DNA of 64,000 bases from Bradyrhizobium sp. Ghvi (GCF_900115265.1 NZ_FOVU01000005.1:434001-498000), one strand, 5' to 3'. Counted from the first letter of the stretch, positions 9,076 through 17,778 are shown. Notes: generated from the letters alone by a model not told the origin. A program made the numbers and translations.

Positions 9076-9101
9076 GCGATGCAACATGAATATTGCATCG
9101 C
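9076..9101. promoter_or_regulatory. Perfect palindromic operator candidate upstream of the phasin gene
   Basis: GCGATGCAA, 8 bp, TTGCATCGC: perfect 9-bp arms in an AT-rich stretch 90 bp before the phasin ATG. Phasin genes are commonly repressed by PhaR/AniA-type regulators that bind TGC-rich inverted repeats. That this is the PhaR site is inference. Confidence 0.6.
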
Positions 9102-9190
9102 ACAATTAACTATGGCATATAAGCCGTGCCCCGGGCCATCGAGGACGGGGTGAGCCCATAGCTCAGACCAATGAGGATGGAGAGAACCCC

Positions 9191-9646
9191 ATGACCACTG
9201 AAACCAATACCGCCTTCGAGGGCTTCAAAGACGCTTTCAAGAACATCCAGAATCTGGAAGTTCCCGAGGCTGCCCGCGAATTCGTCAAGAAGACCGCCAA
9301 CACCGCCAAGGACCGTGCTGCCGAGGTGTTCGCTGGCTCCGAGCGCGTGACCGCCGCCGTCGAGAACGCAGTGACCGAGTCCGTCACTGAGGCCGGCAAG
9401 ATCAGCCGCAACATCCAGCAGGCGATCTACGAGGACGCCGAGGCGTTCTTCTCGGGCATCGACAAGCTCGCGTCCGCCAAGTCGGTCAGCGAAGCCGTCG
9501 AGATCCAGTCGAGCCTGCTCCGCGCCCGCGGCGAAGTGTTCGTCTCGCGCGCCAAGGCGACCGCCGACTATCTCGGCAAGCTCGCCGCCAACGGTGCCAA
9601 GTCCGCTCAGGACAACTTTGCCAAGGTCTACAGCAAGACCGCCTGA
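9191..9646 (+). CDS. phaP: Phasin (PHA granule-associated protein)
   Basis: 151 residues, almost wholly predicted amphipathic helix, Ala-rich and without Cys. It matches the phasin_2 type: an N-terminal FEGFKDAFKNIQNLEVPEAAREF stretch, then helices through residue 140, ending in an alanine/lysine-rich tail. Phasins coat PHA granules and control their size and number. It is monocistronic, with an upstream palindrome and a downstream terminator, next to the phaC operon. A short SD-like GGAGAG lies 7-10 bp before the ATG. Confidence 0.93.
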   Translation: MTTETNTAFEGFKDAFKNIQNLEVPEAAREFVKKTANTAKDRAAEVFAGSERVTAAVENAVTESVTEAGKISRNIQQAIYEDAEAFFSGIDKLASAKSVSEAVEIQSSLLRARGEVFVSRAKATADYLGKLAANGAKSAQDNFAKVYSKTA

Positions 9647-9680
9647 TTCCGGCGCGGCCTGAGACCAAACTGAAATTTGA

Positions 9681-9704
9681 GGCCCGCTTCGGCGGGCCTT
9701 TTGT
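9681..9704 (+). terminator. Rho-independent terminator after the phasin gene
   Basis: GGCCCGC, loop TTCG, GCGGGCC, then TTTTGTTTT. It is a textbook hairpin and U-tract 35 bp after the phasin stop. Confidence 0.93.
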
Positions 9705-9716
9705 TTTGGTTCTTGC

Positions 9717-9840
9717 GTTCCCCGGATGCGGTGCGACGCGCCGCTCCTGCGGCGTGGTGCACTGCTGATCCGGGGCCCATCGTTTGCTGGGTCCCGGCTC
9801 AGCGGCGCATCGCTTCGCGCTGCACCGCGTCCGGGACACG
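9717..9840. repeat. Palindromic intergenic repeat, family F
   Basis: A GC-rich element with outer inverted ends (CCCCGGATGCGGTGC against GCACCGCGTCCGGG, imperfect) and several inner hairpins. A related copy lies at 35574-35707. It separates the phasin terminator from the DUF445 gene. Confidence 0.7.
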
Positions 9841-9867
9841 CAGAGATCGGCACGCTAAGTTCGTATC

Positions 9868-11154
9868 ATGGCGATTCAATCCACCTTCTCTTTTGATAGC
9901 CCCGCCGATGCCGAACGCGCGGCCGAGCTGCGCCGCGTGAAAGCGTTGGCGACGCTGGTGCTGGCTTCGACGCTCGCCCTTTTCGTCCTGGCCAAATGGC
10001 TGCTGCCCGTGCATCCCGTGTTCGGGTTCATCGCCGCCTTCGCGGAGGCGGCGACCATCGGCGGGCTCGCCGACTGGTATGCCGTGGTTGCGCTGTTCAA
10101 GCGGCCGCTCGGCCTGCCGATCCCCCATACCGCGATCATCCAGAGCAACCAGGCCCGCATTGCCGACAAGCTCGGCGAGTTCATCCAGGTGCATTTCCTC
10201 GAGGCCGCCCCGGTCGAGGCCAAGCTGAGAGAGATCGATTTCGGCGCCTTCGTCTCCGACTGGCTGCGCGACCGCAAGCGTAGCGATGACCTTGCGCGCT
10301 TTGCGCTCCGTCTCTTGCCGGAGGCCGTCTCGGCGACCGAAAGCTCGGGCCTGATGAGTTTCATCATCCGCCGCATGTCCTCGCAGATTCAGGCGATCGA
10401 CCTCGCGCCGCTCGCGGCCGGCACGCTGCGCGGCTTCGTGGCGGAGGGACGGCATCAAATCCTGTTCGACGACCTCCTGCGCGTGATGCACGAGACGCTG
10501 AACCAGAAAGAGACCATGGCGATGATCCGCGAGAAGGTGCGCGCGGAGTTGCCGACCCTGCTCAAGCTCTATCGCGCCGACAAGTTTCTGGTGAACAAGA
10601 TCGTGGCGTCCGCCACCGCGTTTTTCAACGAAGTCCGGAGCGATCCCAAGCATCCTTTCCGCGGCGAGTTCGACCGCATGGTGCTGAGCTTCGTCGATCG
10701 GCTCGGCACCGATCAGGCCTATATCGATCGCATCGACGGCTTGAAGCGCGATCTGCTCGCGCGGCCGGAGCTTGGCGAACTCGCCCGCACCGTCTGGGCC
10801 AACACGCGCTCTTTCATCGAGCGCAGCGCGAGCGGCGAGACGCAGGTGCTGCAGCATCACCTCGCCGGCATGTTCGTCTCGGCGGGCGAAGCCCTCGCCG
10901 GCGATGCCGAGCTGCGCGGCGAGATCAACAAGGGCCTGGTGATGGTGCTGCGCAGCTTCGTCGCCGACCAGAAGAGCGGCGTCTCCACCTTCATCTCCGA
11001 CCAGGTCAAGGCGTGGAATATGGCGCAGCTGATTTCGCTGATCGAAATCAACATCGGGCGCGACCTGCAATACATCCGCTTCAACGGCTCGCTGATCGGC
11101 GGCCTCGCGGGATTGGCACTCTACTCCGTAGAATTCCTGCTCCGATTGTTGTGA
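9868..11154 (+). CDS. DUF445 domain-containing membrane protein (YjiN-like)
   Basis: 428 residues. An N-terminal transmembrane segment lies at about 28-47, with a second hydrophobic stretch containing the DUF445 hallmark GGLADWYAVVALFKRPLGLPIPHTAII (about 65-91). A long helical middle follows, with a C-terminal hydrophobic anchor (IGGLAGLALYSVEFLLRLL). The family is inner-membrane and of unknown function. It appears monocistronic: the next gene is 203 bp away and that gap shows no gene. Confidence 0.9.
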   Translation: MAIQSTFSFDSPADAERAAELRRVKALATLVLASTLALFVLAKWLLPVHPVFGFIAAFAEAATIGGLADWYAVVALFKRPLGLPIPHTAIIQSNQARIADKLGEFIQVHFLEAAPVEAKLREIDFGAFVSDWLRDRKRSDDLARFALRLLPEAVSATESSGLMSFIIRRMSSQIQAIDLAPLAAGTLRGFVAEGRHQILFDDLLRVMHETLNQKETMAMIREKVRAELPTLLKLYRADKFLVNKIVASATAFFNEVRSDPKHPFRGEFDRMVLSFVDRLGTDQAYIDRIDGLKRDLLARPELGELARTVWANTRSFIERSASGETQVLQHHLAGMFVSAGEALAGDAELRGEINKGLVMVLRSFVADQKSGVSTFISDQVKAWNMAQLISLIEINIGRDLQYIRFNGSLIGGLAGLALYSVEFLLRLL

Positions 11155-11357
11155 CTTTTGCGTCACGACCGACAGCATTAACGCCGGGACCTATTGTCGC
11201 CGTGCGTCTCTCCCGCTTGAATGGGTGGAACCGGCCACCTAGCTGATTCATGTTGCGCTGCGGAACGATCAAGAAGCCGGCGTATTGGAATTCGTGCCCG
11301 TTTGCCGGCATCGCGGCCGGCGGGCTCTTCAGGAATTCTTCCCAAGGGGATCCATTG

Positions 11358-12128
11358 ATGACCGCTACTGCCCAGACGCTGCGTCCGCCGTCCCGTACTC
11401 TGATGTTCCTGGAAGGGCGCGCGATCCACGAGTTCGGCGCATTCCTCGGCGCGCTGCCGCTGCTGAGCCTCGCACCCCGTGGCGACGGGCATCCGGTGCT
11501 GGTGTTGCCGGGTCTGGTGGCCTCCGATGCCTCCACGCGCGCACTGCGCAGCTTTCTGACCACAAAGGGCTACGCGGTGAGTGGCTGGCGCCAGGGCCGC
11601 AACTATGGCCTGCGCGACGGCGTGCAGCATGCGATGGTCGATCTGGTCGAGGAGCTCAACCACACACACGGTCGCAAGATCAGCCTGGTCGGCTGGAGCT
11701 TAGGTGGCCTCTACGCGCGCCAGCTCGCCAAGATGATGCCCGACCGCGTGCGCCAGGTGATCACGCTCGGCAGCCCCTTCGCGGGTAATCCCCGTTCGAC
11801 CAATGCCTGGCGCGTCTATGAATGGGCGAGCGGGCGGAAGTCCGACGAGGTTGATCCGCAGTTCGGCGGCGAGCTCGCCGTCCCGCCGCCGGTGCCGACC
11901 ACCGCGATCTTCAGCCGCACCGACGGCGTCTGCGCCTGGCAGGGCTGCATGGAGAAGAAGGGCGCGCAGACCGAGAGTATCGAGGTCGAGAGCAGCCATT
12001 GCGGCATGGGCCATCATCCCGCCGTGGTTTATGCCGTCGCCGACCGCCTCGCGCAAAAGGAAGGCCAGTGGCGACCCTTCGATCGCAGCGGCTGGCGCAG
12101 CCTGGCGTATCCCGATCCGCACAGGTAG
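11358..12128 (+). CDS. Lipase-like alpha/beta hydrolase
   Basis: 256 residues from the ATG at 11358, which follows AAGGGGA at 7 bp; an in-frame ATG at 11250 has no ribosome site. Motifs: HPVLVLPGL oxyanion strand (45-53), GWSLGGLYAR nucleophile elbow with Ser114, a TDGVCAW region containing the probable acidic residue, and a late His cluster (SSHCGMGHHP). It resembles the PGAP1/triacylglycerol lipase-like group. No signal peptide is visible, so an intracellular esterase is likely. The substrate is unknown. Confidence 0.85.
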   Translation: MTATAQTLRPPSRTLMFLEGRAIHEFGAFLGALPLLSLAPRGDGHPVLVLPGLVASDASTRALRSFLTTKGYAVSGWRQGRNYGLRDGVQHAMVDLVEELNHTHGRKISLVGWSLGGLYARQLAKMMPDRVRQVITLGSPFAGNPRSTNAWRVYEWASGRKSDEVDPQFGGELAVPPPVPTTAIFSRTDGVCAWQGCMEKKGAQTESIEVESSHCGMGHHPAVVYAVADRLAQKEGQWRPFDRSGWRSLAYPDPHR

Positions 12129-12137
12129 CTTCTTCGT

Positions 12138-12298
12138 CTCTCCCCGCCTGCGGGGAGAGGCCGGGAATTTGCGGCGCAAATTCCGGGCGAGGGGGACTCT
12201 CCGCGAGTCCAACTCTCACCGACTCTGCGGAGACTCCCACTCATCCCGATCTTCTCAGAGCACGCTCTGCTCGTCTCGTCCCCGCAAGCGGGGAGAAG
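12138..12298. repeat. Palindromic intergenic repeat, family C (long copy)
   Basis: Begins with a hairpin CTCTCCCCGC/GCGGGGAGAG and ends with a related CCCCGCAAGCGGGG hairpin. Between them is a further inverted segment built on CTCCGCGAGTCC/GACTCTGCGGAG. Shorter single hairpins of the same type sit near 29895 and 59495. It fills the gap before the PaaX-type regulator. Confidence 0.75.
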
Positions 12299-12362
12299 CG
12301 GAAGATCCAACCGTCGCTCGCGTTCCTTGTCGCGGCTGCACCAAACGCGCTAAGCCTTGCGC

Positions 12363-13229
12363 ATGGCGCATCCGCTTTCTCGCATCATCGACCAGCTCAA
12401 GCGTGAACCGTCACGCACGGGCTCCATCGTCATCACCATGTTCGGCGATGCCATCGTGCCGCGCGGCGGCTCAGTGTGGCTCGGCACGCTGCTGGAATTT
12501 TTCGCCGGTCTTGATATCGACGCCGGCGTGGTGCGCACGGCGATGTCGCGTCTCGCGGCCGACGGCTGGTTGACGCGCGAAAAGATCGGTCGCAACAGCT
12601 TCTATCGCCTTGCCGAGAAGGGCCGCGAGACGTTCGAAGCGGCGACGCGCCACATCTACGATCCGCCGCCGCCGGACTGGACCGGTCGCTTCGAATTGCT
12701 GCTGATCGGCAATGGCGAAGACCGCGACGCCTCGCGCGAAGCATTGCGCAATGCCGGCTTCGGCAGTCCGCTGCCGGGCGTGTGGGTCGCGCCGTCGGGC
12801 GTGCCGGTGCCGGAGGAGGCTGCAGGTGCCATCCGTCTCGAAGTCTCGGCCGAGGATGACAGCGGCCGTCGTCTGCTCAGTGCCAGCTGGCCGCTGGAGC
12901 GCACCGCCGACGCCTATCTGAAATTCATGAAGACGTTCGAGCCACTGCGCGCTGCGCTTGCGCGCGGCACGGACCTGTCCGAGGCCGACGCCTTCACCGC
13001 GCGTATCCTGCTGATCCACTATTATCGCCGGGTCGTGCTGCGCGACCCGCTGCTGCCCGAGAGCCTGCTGCCGGCGGATTGGCCGGGCACGGCCGCTCGC
13101 GAGCTCTGCGGCGAGATCTATCGCGCCCTGCTGGCTCCCTCGGAACAATGGCTCGACGTCCACGCGACCAATGAGAAGGGCCCGCTGCCGCCGGCGCGAA
13201 AGGTGTTGGAGCGAAGGTTCGATAGCTGA
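12363..13229 (+). CDS. paaX: PaaX-type transcriptional repressor of phenylacetate catabolism
   Basis: 288 residues. The N-terminal winged helix (about 1-90) includes the family's IVITMFGDAIVPRGG opening and VRTAMSRLAADGWL recognition region; a PaaX C-terminal domain follows (DWTGRFELLLIGN, then HYYRRVVLRDPLLPESLLPADWPG). PaaX proteins repress paa genes and are released by phenylacetyl-CoA. It lies 279 bp upstream of paaA in the same direction, which supports the role. ATG 12363 is preferred over TTG 12357. Confidence 0.92.
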   Translation: MAHPLSRIIDQLKREPSRTGSIVITMFGDAIVPRGGSVWLGTLLEFFAGLDIDAGVVRTAMSRLAADGWLTREKIGRNSFYRLAEKGRETFEAATRHIYDPPPPDWTGRFELLLIGNGEDRDASREALRNAGFGSPLPGVWVAPSGVPVPEEAAGAIRLEVSAEDDSGRRLLSASWPLERTADAYLKFMKTFEPLRAALARGTDLSEADAFTARILLIHYYRRVVLRDPLLPESLLPADWPGTAARELCGEIYRALLAPSEQWLDVHATNEKGPLPPARKVLERRFDS

Positions 13230-13255
13230 AGCCGCGCGAACTGCGTATTGCTGCG

Positions 13256-13410
13256 CCCTCCCCCCTTGTGGGAGAGGGCAGCTCCGCTGCCAGACACGCT
13301 CCCCCTGGGGTGAGGGGTTTCTCTCCGCCCATGACTCTGTTGCCGTGAATGCGCGGAGAGAACCCCTCATCCGGCGCTTCGCGCTACCTTCTCCCACAAG
13401 GGGAGAAGGG
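13256..13410. repeat. Palindromic intergenic repeat, family G
   Basis: The outer arms pair TTGTGGGAGAGGG at the left with CCTTCTCCCACAAG at the right. An inner arm pair is AACCCCTCA and TGAGGGGTT. It sits between paaX and the paaA promoter region, about 100 bp before the paaA start. Confidence 0.75.
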
Positions 13411-13429
13411 AATAAGGGCTAGCTCCATT

Positions 13430-13508
13430 TTTTATTATGTTACAGAAATATCTTGCATGATGTAATTCTTGTTATATATTGTCTCCCAATACATCGGGAG
13501 GAATGCGC
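13430..13508 (+). promoter_or_regulatory. AT-rich promoter/operator region of the paa operon
   Basis: The only strongly AT-rich stretch in this region. It contains the inverted pair TTACA (13440-13444) and TGTAA (13461-13465), then TTGTTATATATTG. A GGGAGGA ribosome site (13496-13502) fits the ATG at 13509. PaaX is the likely ligand, but the site assignment is inference. Confidence 0.5.
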
Positions 13509-14501
13509 ATGTACACCCAGGCGCTGAACACGGCCGAGACCGACGATCGCGGTCTTGAGGACGCCGCTAAGGCTGCGCAGTTCCAGGCGCGCATCGATGC
13601 CGAGGAACGGATCGAGCCGAACGACTGGATGCCGGCGGCCTATCGCAAGACGCTCACCCGCCAGATTTCCCAGCACGCCCATTCCGAAATCGTCGGGATG
13701 CTGCCCGAAGGCAACTGGATCACGCGCGCGCCGACACTGCGCCGCAAGGGTGCGCTGCTCGCCAAGGTGCAGGACGAGTGCGGTCACGGGCTTTACCTCT
13801 ATGCCGCGGCCGAGACGCTCGGCGCCTCGCGCGAGGAGCTCGTCGACGCCATGCTCGCGGGCAAGGCGAAGTATTCGTCGATCTTCAACTATCCGACGCT
13901 GACCTGGGCCGATATCGGCACCATCGGCTGGCTGGTCGATGGCGCCGCGATCATGAACCAGATCCCGCTGTGCCGCTGCTCGTACGGTCCCTATGCGCGC
14001 GCGATGATCCGCGTCTGCAAGGAGGAGTCGTTCCACCAGCGCCAGGGCTACGAGATCATGGTGACGCTGTGCCGCGGCTCCGACGAGCAGAAGGCGATGG
14101 CGCAGGATGCGCTGAACCGCTGGTGGTGGCCGGTGCTGATGATGTTCGGGCCGCCGGATGCGGCGAGCCAGCACAGCGACGCTTCGACGCGATGGAAGAT
14201 CAAGCGCTTCTCCAATGACGAGCTGCGTCAAAAATTCGTCGATGCCACCGTGCCGCAGGCGCAATATCTCGGCCTCACCATCCCAGATCCTGGCATGGTT
14301 CAGGATGCGGAAGGTCACTGGCGCTACAGCGAGATCGATTGGACCGAATTCAAGCAGGTTCTCGCCGGCAACGGCCCGTGCAATCGCGACCGCATGGCCG
14401 CGCGTCGCAAGGCACATGATGAGGGCGCCTGGGTGCGCGAGGCTGCCGCCGCTTATGCGGCCAAGCGCGCACAGCGCCAGACCGCGCAAGCCGCCGAATA
14501 G
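13509..14501 (+). CDS. paaA: 1,2-phenylacetyl-CoA epoxidase subunit PaaA
   Basis: 330 residues. Catalytic subunit of the diiron multicomponent epoxidase that converts phenylacetyl-CoA to ring-1,2-epoxyphenylacetyl-CoA with O2 and electrons from PaaE. Diiron ligand motifs are visible: Glu90 and His93 in DECGHG, and a second ExxxH-type site in KEESFHQRQG (Glu171/172, His175). The ATG at 13509 is chosen over the upstream ATG 13503 and TTG 13479 because GGGAGGA is correctly spaced for it. First gene of paaABCDE. Confidence 0.97.
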   Translation: MYTQALNTAETDDRGLEDAAKAAQFQARIDAEERIEPNDWMPAAYRKTLTRQISQHAHSEIVGMLPEGNWITRAPTLRRKGALLAKVQDECGHGLYLYAAAETLGASREELVDAMLAGKAKYSSIFNYPTLTWADIGTIGWLVDGAAIMNQIPLCRCSYGPYARAMIRVCKEESFHQRQGYEIMVTLCRGSDEQKAMAQDALNRWWWPVLMMFGPPDAASQHSDASTRWKIKRFSNDELRQKFVDATVPQAQYLGLTIPDPGMVQDAEGHWRYSEIDWTEFKQVLAGNGPCNRDRMAARRKAHDEGAWVREAAAAYAAKRAQRQTAQAAE

Positions 14502-14512
14502 GAGAGCTCGTT

Positions 14513-14800
14513 ATGACCACGCCGAACACGCCGCTGTGGGAAGTCTTCATTCGCAGCCGCAACGGGCTCGCGCACAAGCATGTGGGATCGCTGCACGCGA
14601 GCGATGCGACCATGGCGTTGCAAGCTGCCCGTGACATCTACACCCGTCGCGGCGAGGGTCTGTCGATCTGGGTCGTGCCGTCGACGGCGATCACCGCGAG
14701 CGATCCGGCCGAGAAGGGCATGATGTTCGAGCCGGCGGAGTCGAAGATCTACCGCCACCCGACCTTCTATGAGGTCCCTGACGAAGTGGGGCACATGTGA
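14513..14800 (+). CDS. paaB: 1,2-phenylacetyl-CoA epoxidase subunit PaaB
   Basis: 95 residues, the normal length. The family opening LWEVFIRSRNGLAHKHVGSLHA and the YTRRGEGLSIWVVPS segment are intact. PaaB bridges the PaaAC catalytic assembly. An 11-bp gap after paaA contains GGAGAG, and paaC begins 13 bp downstream. Confidence 0.97.
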   Translation: MTTPNTPLWEVFIRSRNGLAHKHVGSLHASDATMALQAARDIYTRRGEGLSIWVVPSTAITASDPAEKGMMFEPAESKIYRHPTFYEVPDEVGHM

Positions 14801-14813
14801 TGGGGTTGATGTG

Positions 14814-15590
14814 ATGTCTTGCGCGAACATCCAGGTTTCCGAAACGCCGCTGATGCTCTATGCGCTGCGACGCGCCGACGATGCGCTGATCCTCGGCCAC
14901 CGGTTGTCGGAATGGTGCGGGCATGCGCCGATTCTGGAAGAGGACATGGCGCTGTCCAATATTGCGCTCGACCTGATCGGCCAGGCGCGCGAGCTCTACG
15001 GTTATGCCGCCAAGAGCGAAGGCAGGGACAACGACGAGGACAAGCTCGCATACCTGCGGGACGTCAGGCAGTATCGCAACCTGTTGCTGGTCGAGCAGCC
15101 GAACGGCGATTTTGCCCACACCATGGTGCGGCAATTCTTCTATTCCGCCTTCGCCGATCTCTATTGGCGCGAGATGATGAGTTCGCGCGATGCGACGCTG
15201 GCGGCGATTGCCGCCAAGTCAGAGAAGGAGAGCGCCTATCATCTGCGCCATGCCTCGGAATGGATCATCCGGCTCGGCGACGGCACCGACGAAAGCCATC
15301 GACGGGTACAAGCTGCGATCGACGACCTCTGGGCCTTCACGGGCGAGATGTTCGCCGTCGATGACGGCGAGCGCGCCCTGATCCATGCTGGCGTCGCCAT
15401 CGATCCCGGAACTTTGCGCGGGCGCTGGCTGACGACGCTTTCGGATGTGATCGATGAAGCGACGCTCAGCCTCCCGCAGAATGACTGGATGCAGCAGGGC
15501 GGCCGCGCTGGCCGGCACAGCGAACATCTCGGCCATCTCCTGTCCGAGCTGCAATCGATGCAACGGACCTTCCCGGGGCTGACATGGTAA
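14814..15590 (+). CDS. paaC: 1,2-phenylacetyl-CoA epoxidase subunit PaaC
   Basis: 258 residues from the ATG at 14814 (GGGG 8 bp upstream). Structural ferritin-like subunit that pairs with PaaA. The LGHRLSEWCGHAPILEEDMALSNIALDLIGQAR region and a MRQFFYSAF-like segment are typical. Its end overlaps the paaD start by 7 bp, indicating tight operon organisation. Confidence 0.97.
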   Translation: MSCANIQVSETPLMLYALRRADDALILGHRLSEWCGHAPILEEDMALSNIALDLIGQARELYGYAAKSEGRDNDEDKLAYLRDVRQYRNLLLVEQPNGDFAHTMVRQFFYSAFADLYWREMMSSRDATLAAIAAKSEKESAYHLRHASEWIIRLGDGTDESHRRVQAAIDDLWAFTGEMFAVDDGERALIHAGVAIDPGTLRGRWLTTLSDVIDEATLSLPQNDWMQQGGRAGRHSEHLGHLLSELQSMQRTFPGLTW

Positions 15591-16087
15591 CGGTGCTCGA
15601 TGCCAACGCCGAGCTGCGCCAGCGCGCCTGGGATGCGGCCGCGAGCGTGGTCGATCCCGAAATTCCGGTGCTCACCATTGCCGATCTCGGCGTGCTGCGC
15701 GATGTCGTTCTCGACGGAGACCGGGTCGACGTCGCGATCACGCCGACCTATTCGGGTTGCCCGGCTATGAACCTGATCGCTCTCGAGATCGAGCTCGCGC
15801 TGGAGCGTGCCGGCTTCCGCCATCCGAAGGTGCGAACCGTGCTGTCGCCGGCCTGGACCACCGATTGGATGAGCGAGGACGGCCGCAGCAAGCTGCGCGC
15901 CTACGGCATCGCGCCGCCGCAGGCCTCGGGCTCGCGCCGGGCTTTGTTCGGCGAGCAGACGGTCGCCTGCCCGCAATGCGGCTCCGACAAGACCGAACTG
16001 CTGTCCGAATTCGGCTCGACCTCCTGCAAGGGGCTGTGGCGTTGCAAGACTTGCCGCGAACCTTTTGACTATTTCAAGTGTCATTGA
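15584..16087 (+). CDS. paaD: Phenylacetate degradation protein PaaD (Fe-S assembly, MIP18-like)
   Basis: 167 residues. The N-terminal MIP18/DUF59 domain (VVDPEIPVLTIADLGVLRDV, with the family's PTYSGCPAM Cys) is followed by a C-terminal zinc-ribbon-like domain with CPQC and CKTC pairs (about 130-160). PaaD is needed for activity of the epoxidase, probably by helping cluster assembly. It overlaps paaC, and paaE starts 2 bp after its stop. Confidence 0.96.
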   Translation: MVTVLDANAELRQRAWDAAASVVDPEIPVLTIADLGVLRDVVLDGDRVDVAITPTYSGCPAMNLIALEIELALERAGFRHPKVRTVLSPAWTTDWMSEDGRSKLRAYGIAPPQASGSRRALFGEQTVACPQCGSDKTELLSEFGSTSCKGLWRCKTCREPFDYFKCH

Positions 16088-16089
16088 CC

Positions 16090-17172
16090 ATGTCCGCAGC
16101 CGCACCACGCTTCCATCGCCTGGCCGTCAACGATCTGCGCCGCGAGGCGTCGGACGCCGTCTCGATGACTTTCACCATTCCCGGCGAACTCGCCAGCGAT
16201 TACGCTTTCAGTCCCGGCCAGTACCTCACGCTCCGCACCACGCTGGATGGCGAGGAGGTGCGCCGCTCCTATTCGATCTGCTCCGGCCCGGATGACGGGG
16301 AAATCCGCATCGCCGTGAAGAAGGTCGATGGCGGCGCGTTTTCGAGCTGGGCGGCGGACGAGCTGAAGCACGGCGACGAACTCGATGTGATGACGCCGAC
16401 GGGGCGTTTTGGCGTTGTTCCGCCTGCCGATGTCGGGCGCATCCATGTCGGATTTGCTGCAGGTTCCGGCATCACGCCGATCCTGTCGATCGTCAAAGGC
16501 GTTCTCGCGCGTGAACCCGGCAGCCGCTTCTTCCTGTTCTACGGCAACCGCACCACCGACAATATCATGTTCCGCGAGACGCTCGAGGAACTGAAGGATC
16601 GCTTCATCGATCGCCTCTCGATCTTCCACGTCATCTCGGGCGAGGAGCAGGATATCCCGATCCTGCACGGCCGGCTGGACGGCGACAAGGTGAGGGTGCT
16701 GTTGCGCTCGCTGGTACCGGCCGCAAGCGTCGATCACGTCTTCATCTGCGGTCCCCTTGGCATGAGCGAGCAGATCGAGGCGACGTGCCGCGATCTCGGC
16801 ATTGCGGACGAGCGCATCCATGTCGAACGCTTCGTCTCCGAATACGGCGGCAAGCCGAGGCCGAAGAAGGTTGTCGCGCCTGACGCTCCACCAAAGGCGA
16901 TCGCTTCGCTGATTATCGACGGCAAACGCCGCGACGTGCCGGTCGCCGAGGACGAGGCGATCCTCGATGCTGCGCTGCGCGCCGGTGTTGATCTGCCCTT
17001 TGCCTGCAAGGGCGGCATGTGCTCGACCTGTCGCGCCAAGCTGGTGGAGGGCGAGGCGCCGATGGACATCAATTATTCGCTCGAGCCCTGGGAACTGAAG
17101 GCGGGCTTTGTGCTCACCTGCCAGGCCAAGCCATCCTCGGAGCGCGTCGTGGTCGATTACGATCATGTCTGA
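16090..17172 (+). CDS. paaE: 1,2-phenylacetyl-CoA epoxidase reductase PaaE
   Basis: 360 residues. An FNR-like FAD domain (RRSYSICSGPDDG) and NADPH domain (FAAGSGITPILSIVKG) precede a C-terminal plant-type [2Fe-2S] ferredoxin with Cys306, Cys311, Cys314 and Cys344. It carries electrons from NADPH to the PaaABC diiron site. A GTG at 16078 is an alternative start but lies inside paaD. Last gene of the paaABCDE block. Confidence 0.97.
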   Translation: MSAAAPRFHRLAVNDLRREASDAVSMTFTIPGELASDYAFSPGQYLTLRTTLDGEEVRRSYSICSGPDDGEIRIAVKKVDGGAFSSWAADELKHGDELDVMTPTGRFGVVPPADVGRIHVGFAAGSGITPILSIVKGVLAREPGSRFFLFYGNRTTDNIMFRETLEELKDRFIDRLSIFHVISGEEQDIPILHGRLDGDKVRVLLRSLVPAASVDHVFICGPLGMSEQIEATCRDLGIADERIHVERFVSEYGGKPRPKKVVAPDAPPKAIASLIIDGKRRDVPVAEDEAILDAALRAGVDLPFACKGGMCSTCRAKLVEGEAPMDINYSLEPWELKAGFVLTCQAKPSSERVVVDYDHV

Positions 17173-17211
17173 AACCAGGTCTGATCGGCCCGCGTTGGAC
17201 CTGAACGATGC

Positions 17212-17226
17212 TAATGCGTCGCATTA
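17212..17226. promoter_or_regulatory. 15-bp perfect palindrome before paaI
   Basis: TAATGCG, T, CGCATTA, directly followed by TTGACA (17228-17233). It lies in the 114-bp gap between paaE and the preferred paaI start and could be an operator over an internal promoter; no good -10 box is visible. Confidence 0.45.
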
Positions 17227-17286
17227 TTTGACAGTATGGAGCGACCAGCAGAACATCATGTGCAGACACCTTGCCTGGAGAAGCGC

Positions 17287-17736
17287 GTGAACGTCAAAGC
17301 CGCCTTGTCGCCAGAGGATATCGCCCGCGCCTGCGCCGAGGCGATGTGGGCAGAGGACGACGCCTCCAAGGGCCTCGGCATGGAGATCGTCGAGATCGGC
17401 CCCGGTTTTGCGACGCTGGCGATGGTGGTGCGGCCGGACATGGTCAACGGCCAGCGCATCGCCCATGGCGGCTTCATCTTCACGCTCGCCGATTCCGCCT
17501 TTGCATTTGCCTGCAACTCGCACAATGAGCGCGTGGTGGCGGCGCAAGGCCAGATCACCTTTATCAAGCCGGGCAAGCTCGGCGACCGCCTCGTCGCGAA
17601 AGCGCGCGAGGTGACCCGCGGCGGACGCTCCGGCATCTACGACGTGCGCGTCGCCGCCGGCGACACAGTGATTGCCGAATTTCGCGGACACTCACGTGTC
17701 ATTCCCGGCACGTGGCTGCCGGCGCAAGGAAAATAA
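17287..17736 (+). CDS. paaI: Hydroxyphenylacetyl-CoA thioesterase PaaI
   Basis: 149 residues from the GTG at 17287, which has GGAG 6 bp upstream; the ATG at 17236 would add 17 unlikely residues. Hotdog fold with the PaaI motif NGQRIAHGGFIFTLADSAFAFA carrying catalytic Asp69. It rescues CoA from dead-end thioesters in the phenylacetate pathway. Sits between paaE and paaK. Confidence 0.94.
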   Translation: MNVKAALSPEDIARACAEAMWAEDDASKGLGMEIVEIGPGFATLAMVVRPDMVNGQRIAHGGFIFTLADSAFAFACNSHNERVVAAQGQITFIKPGKLGDRLVAKAREVTRGGRSGIYDVRVAAGDTVIAEFRGHSRVIPGTWLPAQGK

Positions 17737-17778
17737 AAAGATCAAAAGAAAAGAACGGATCAATGTGGGGAAACGAGG

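Noticed and set aside
11155..11357. Possible ECF-type promoter from two GGAAC boxes
   Set aside because: No matching CGTT box occurs at 16-17 bp spacing after either copy.
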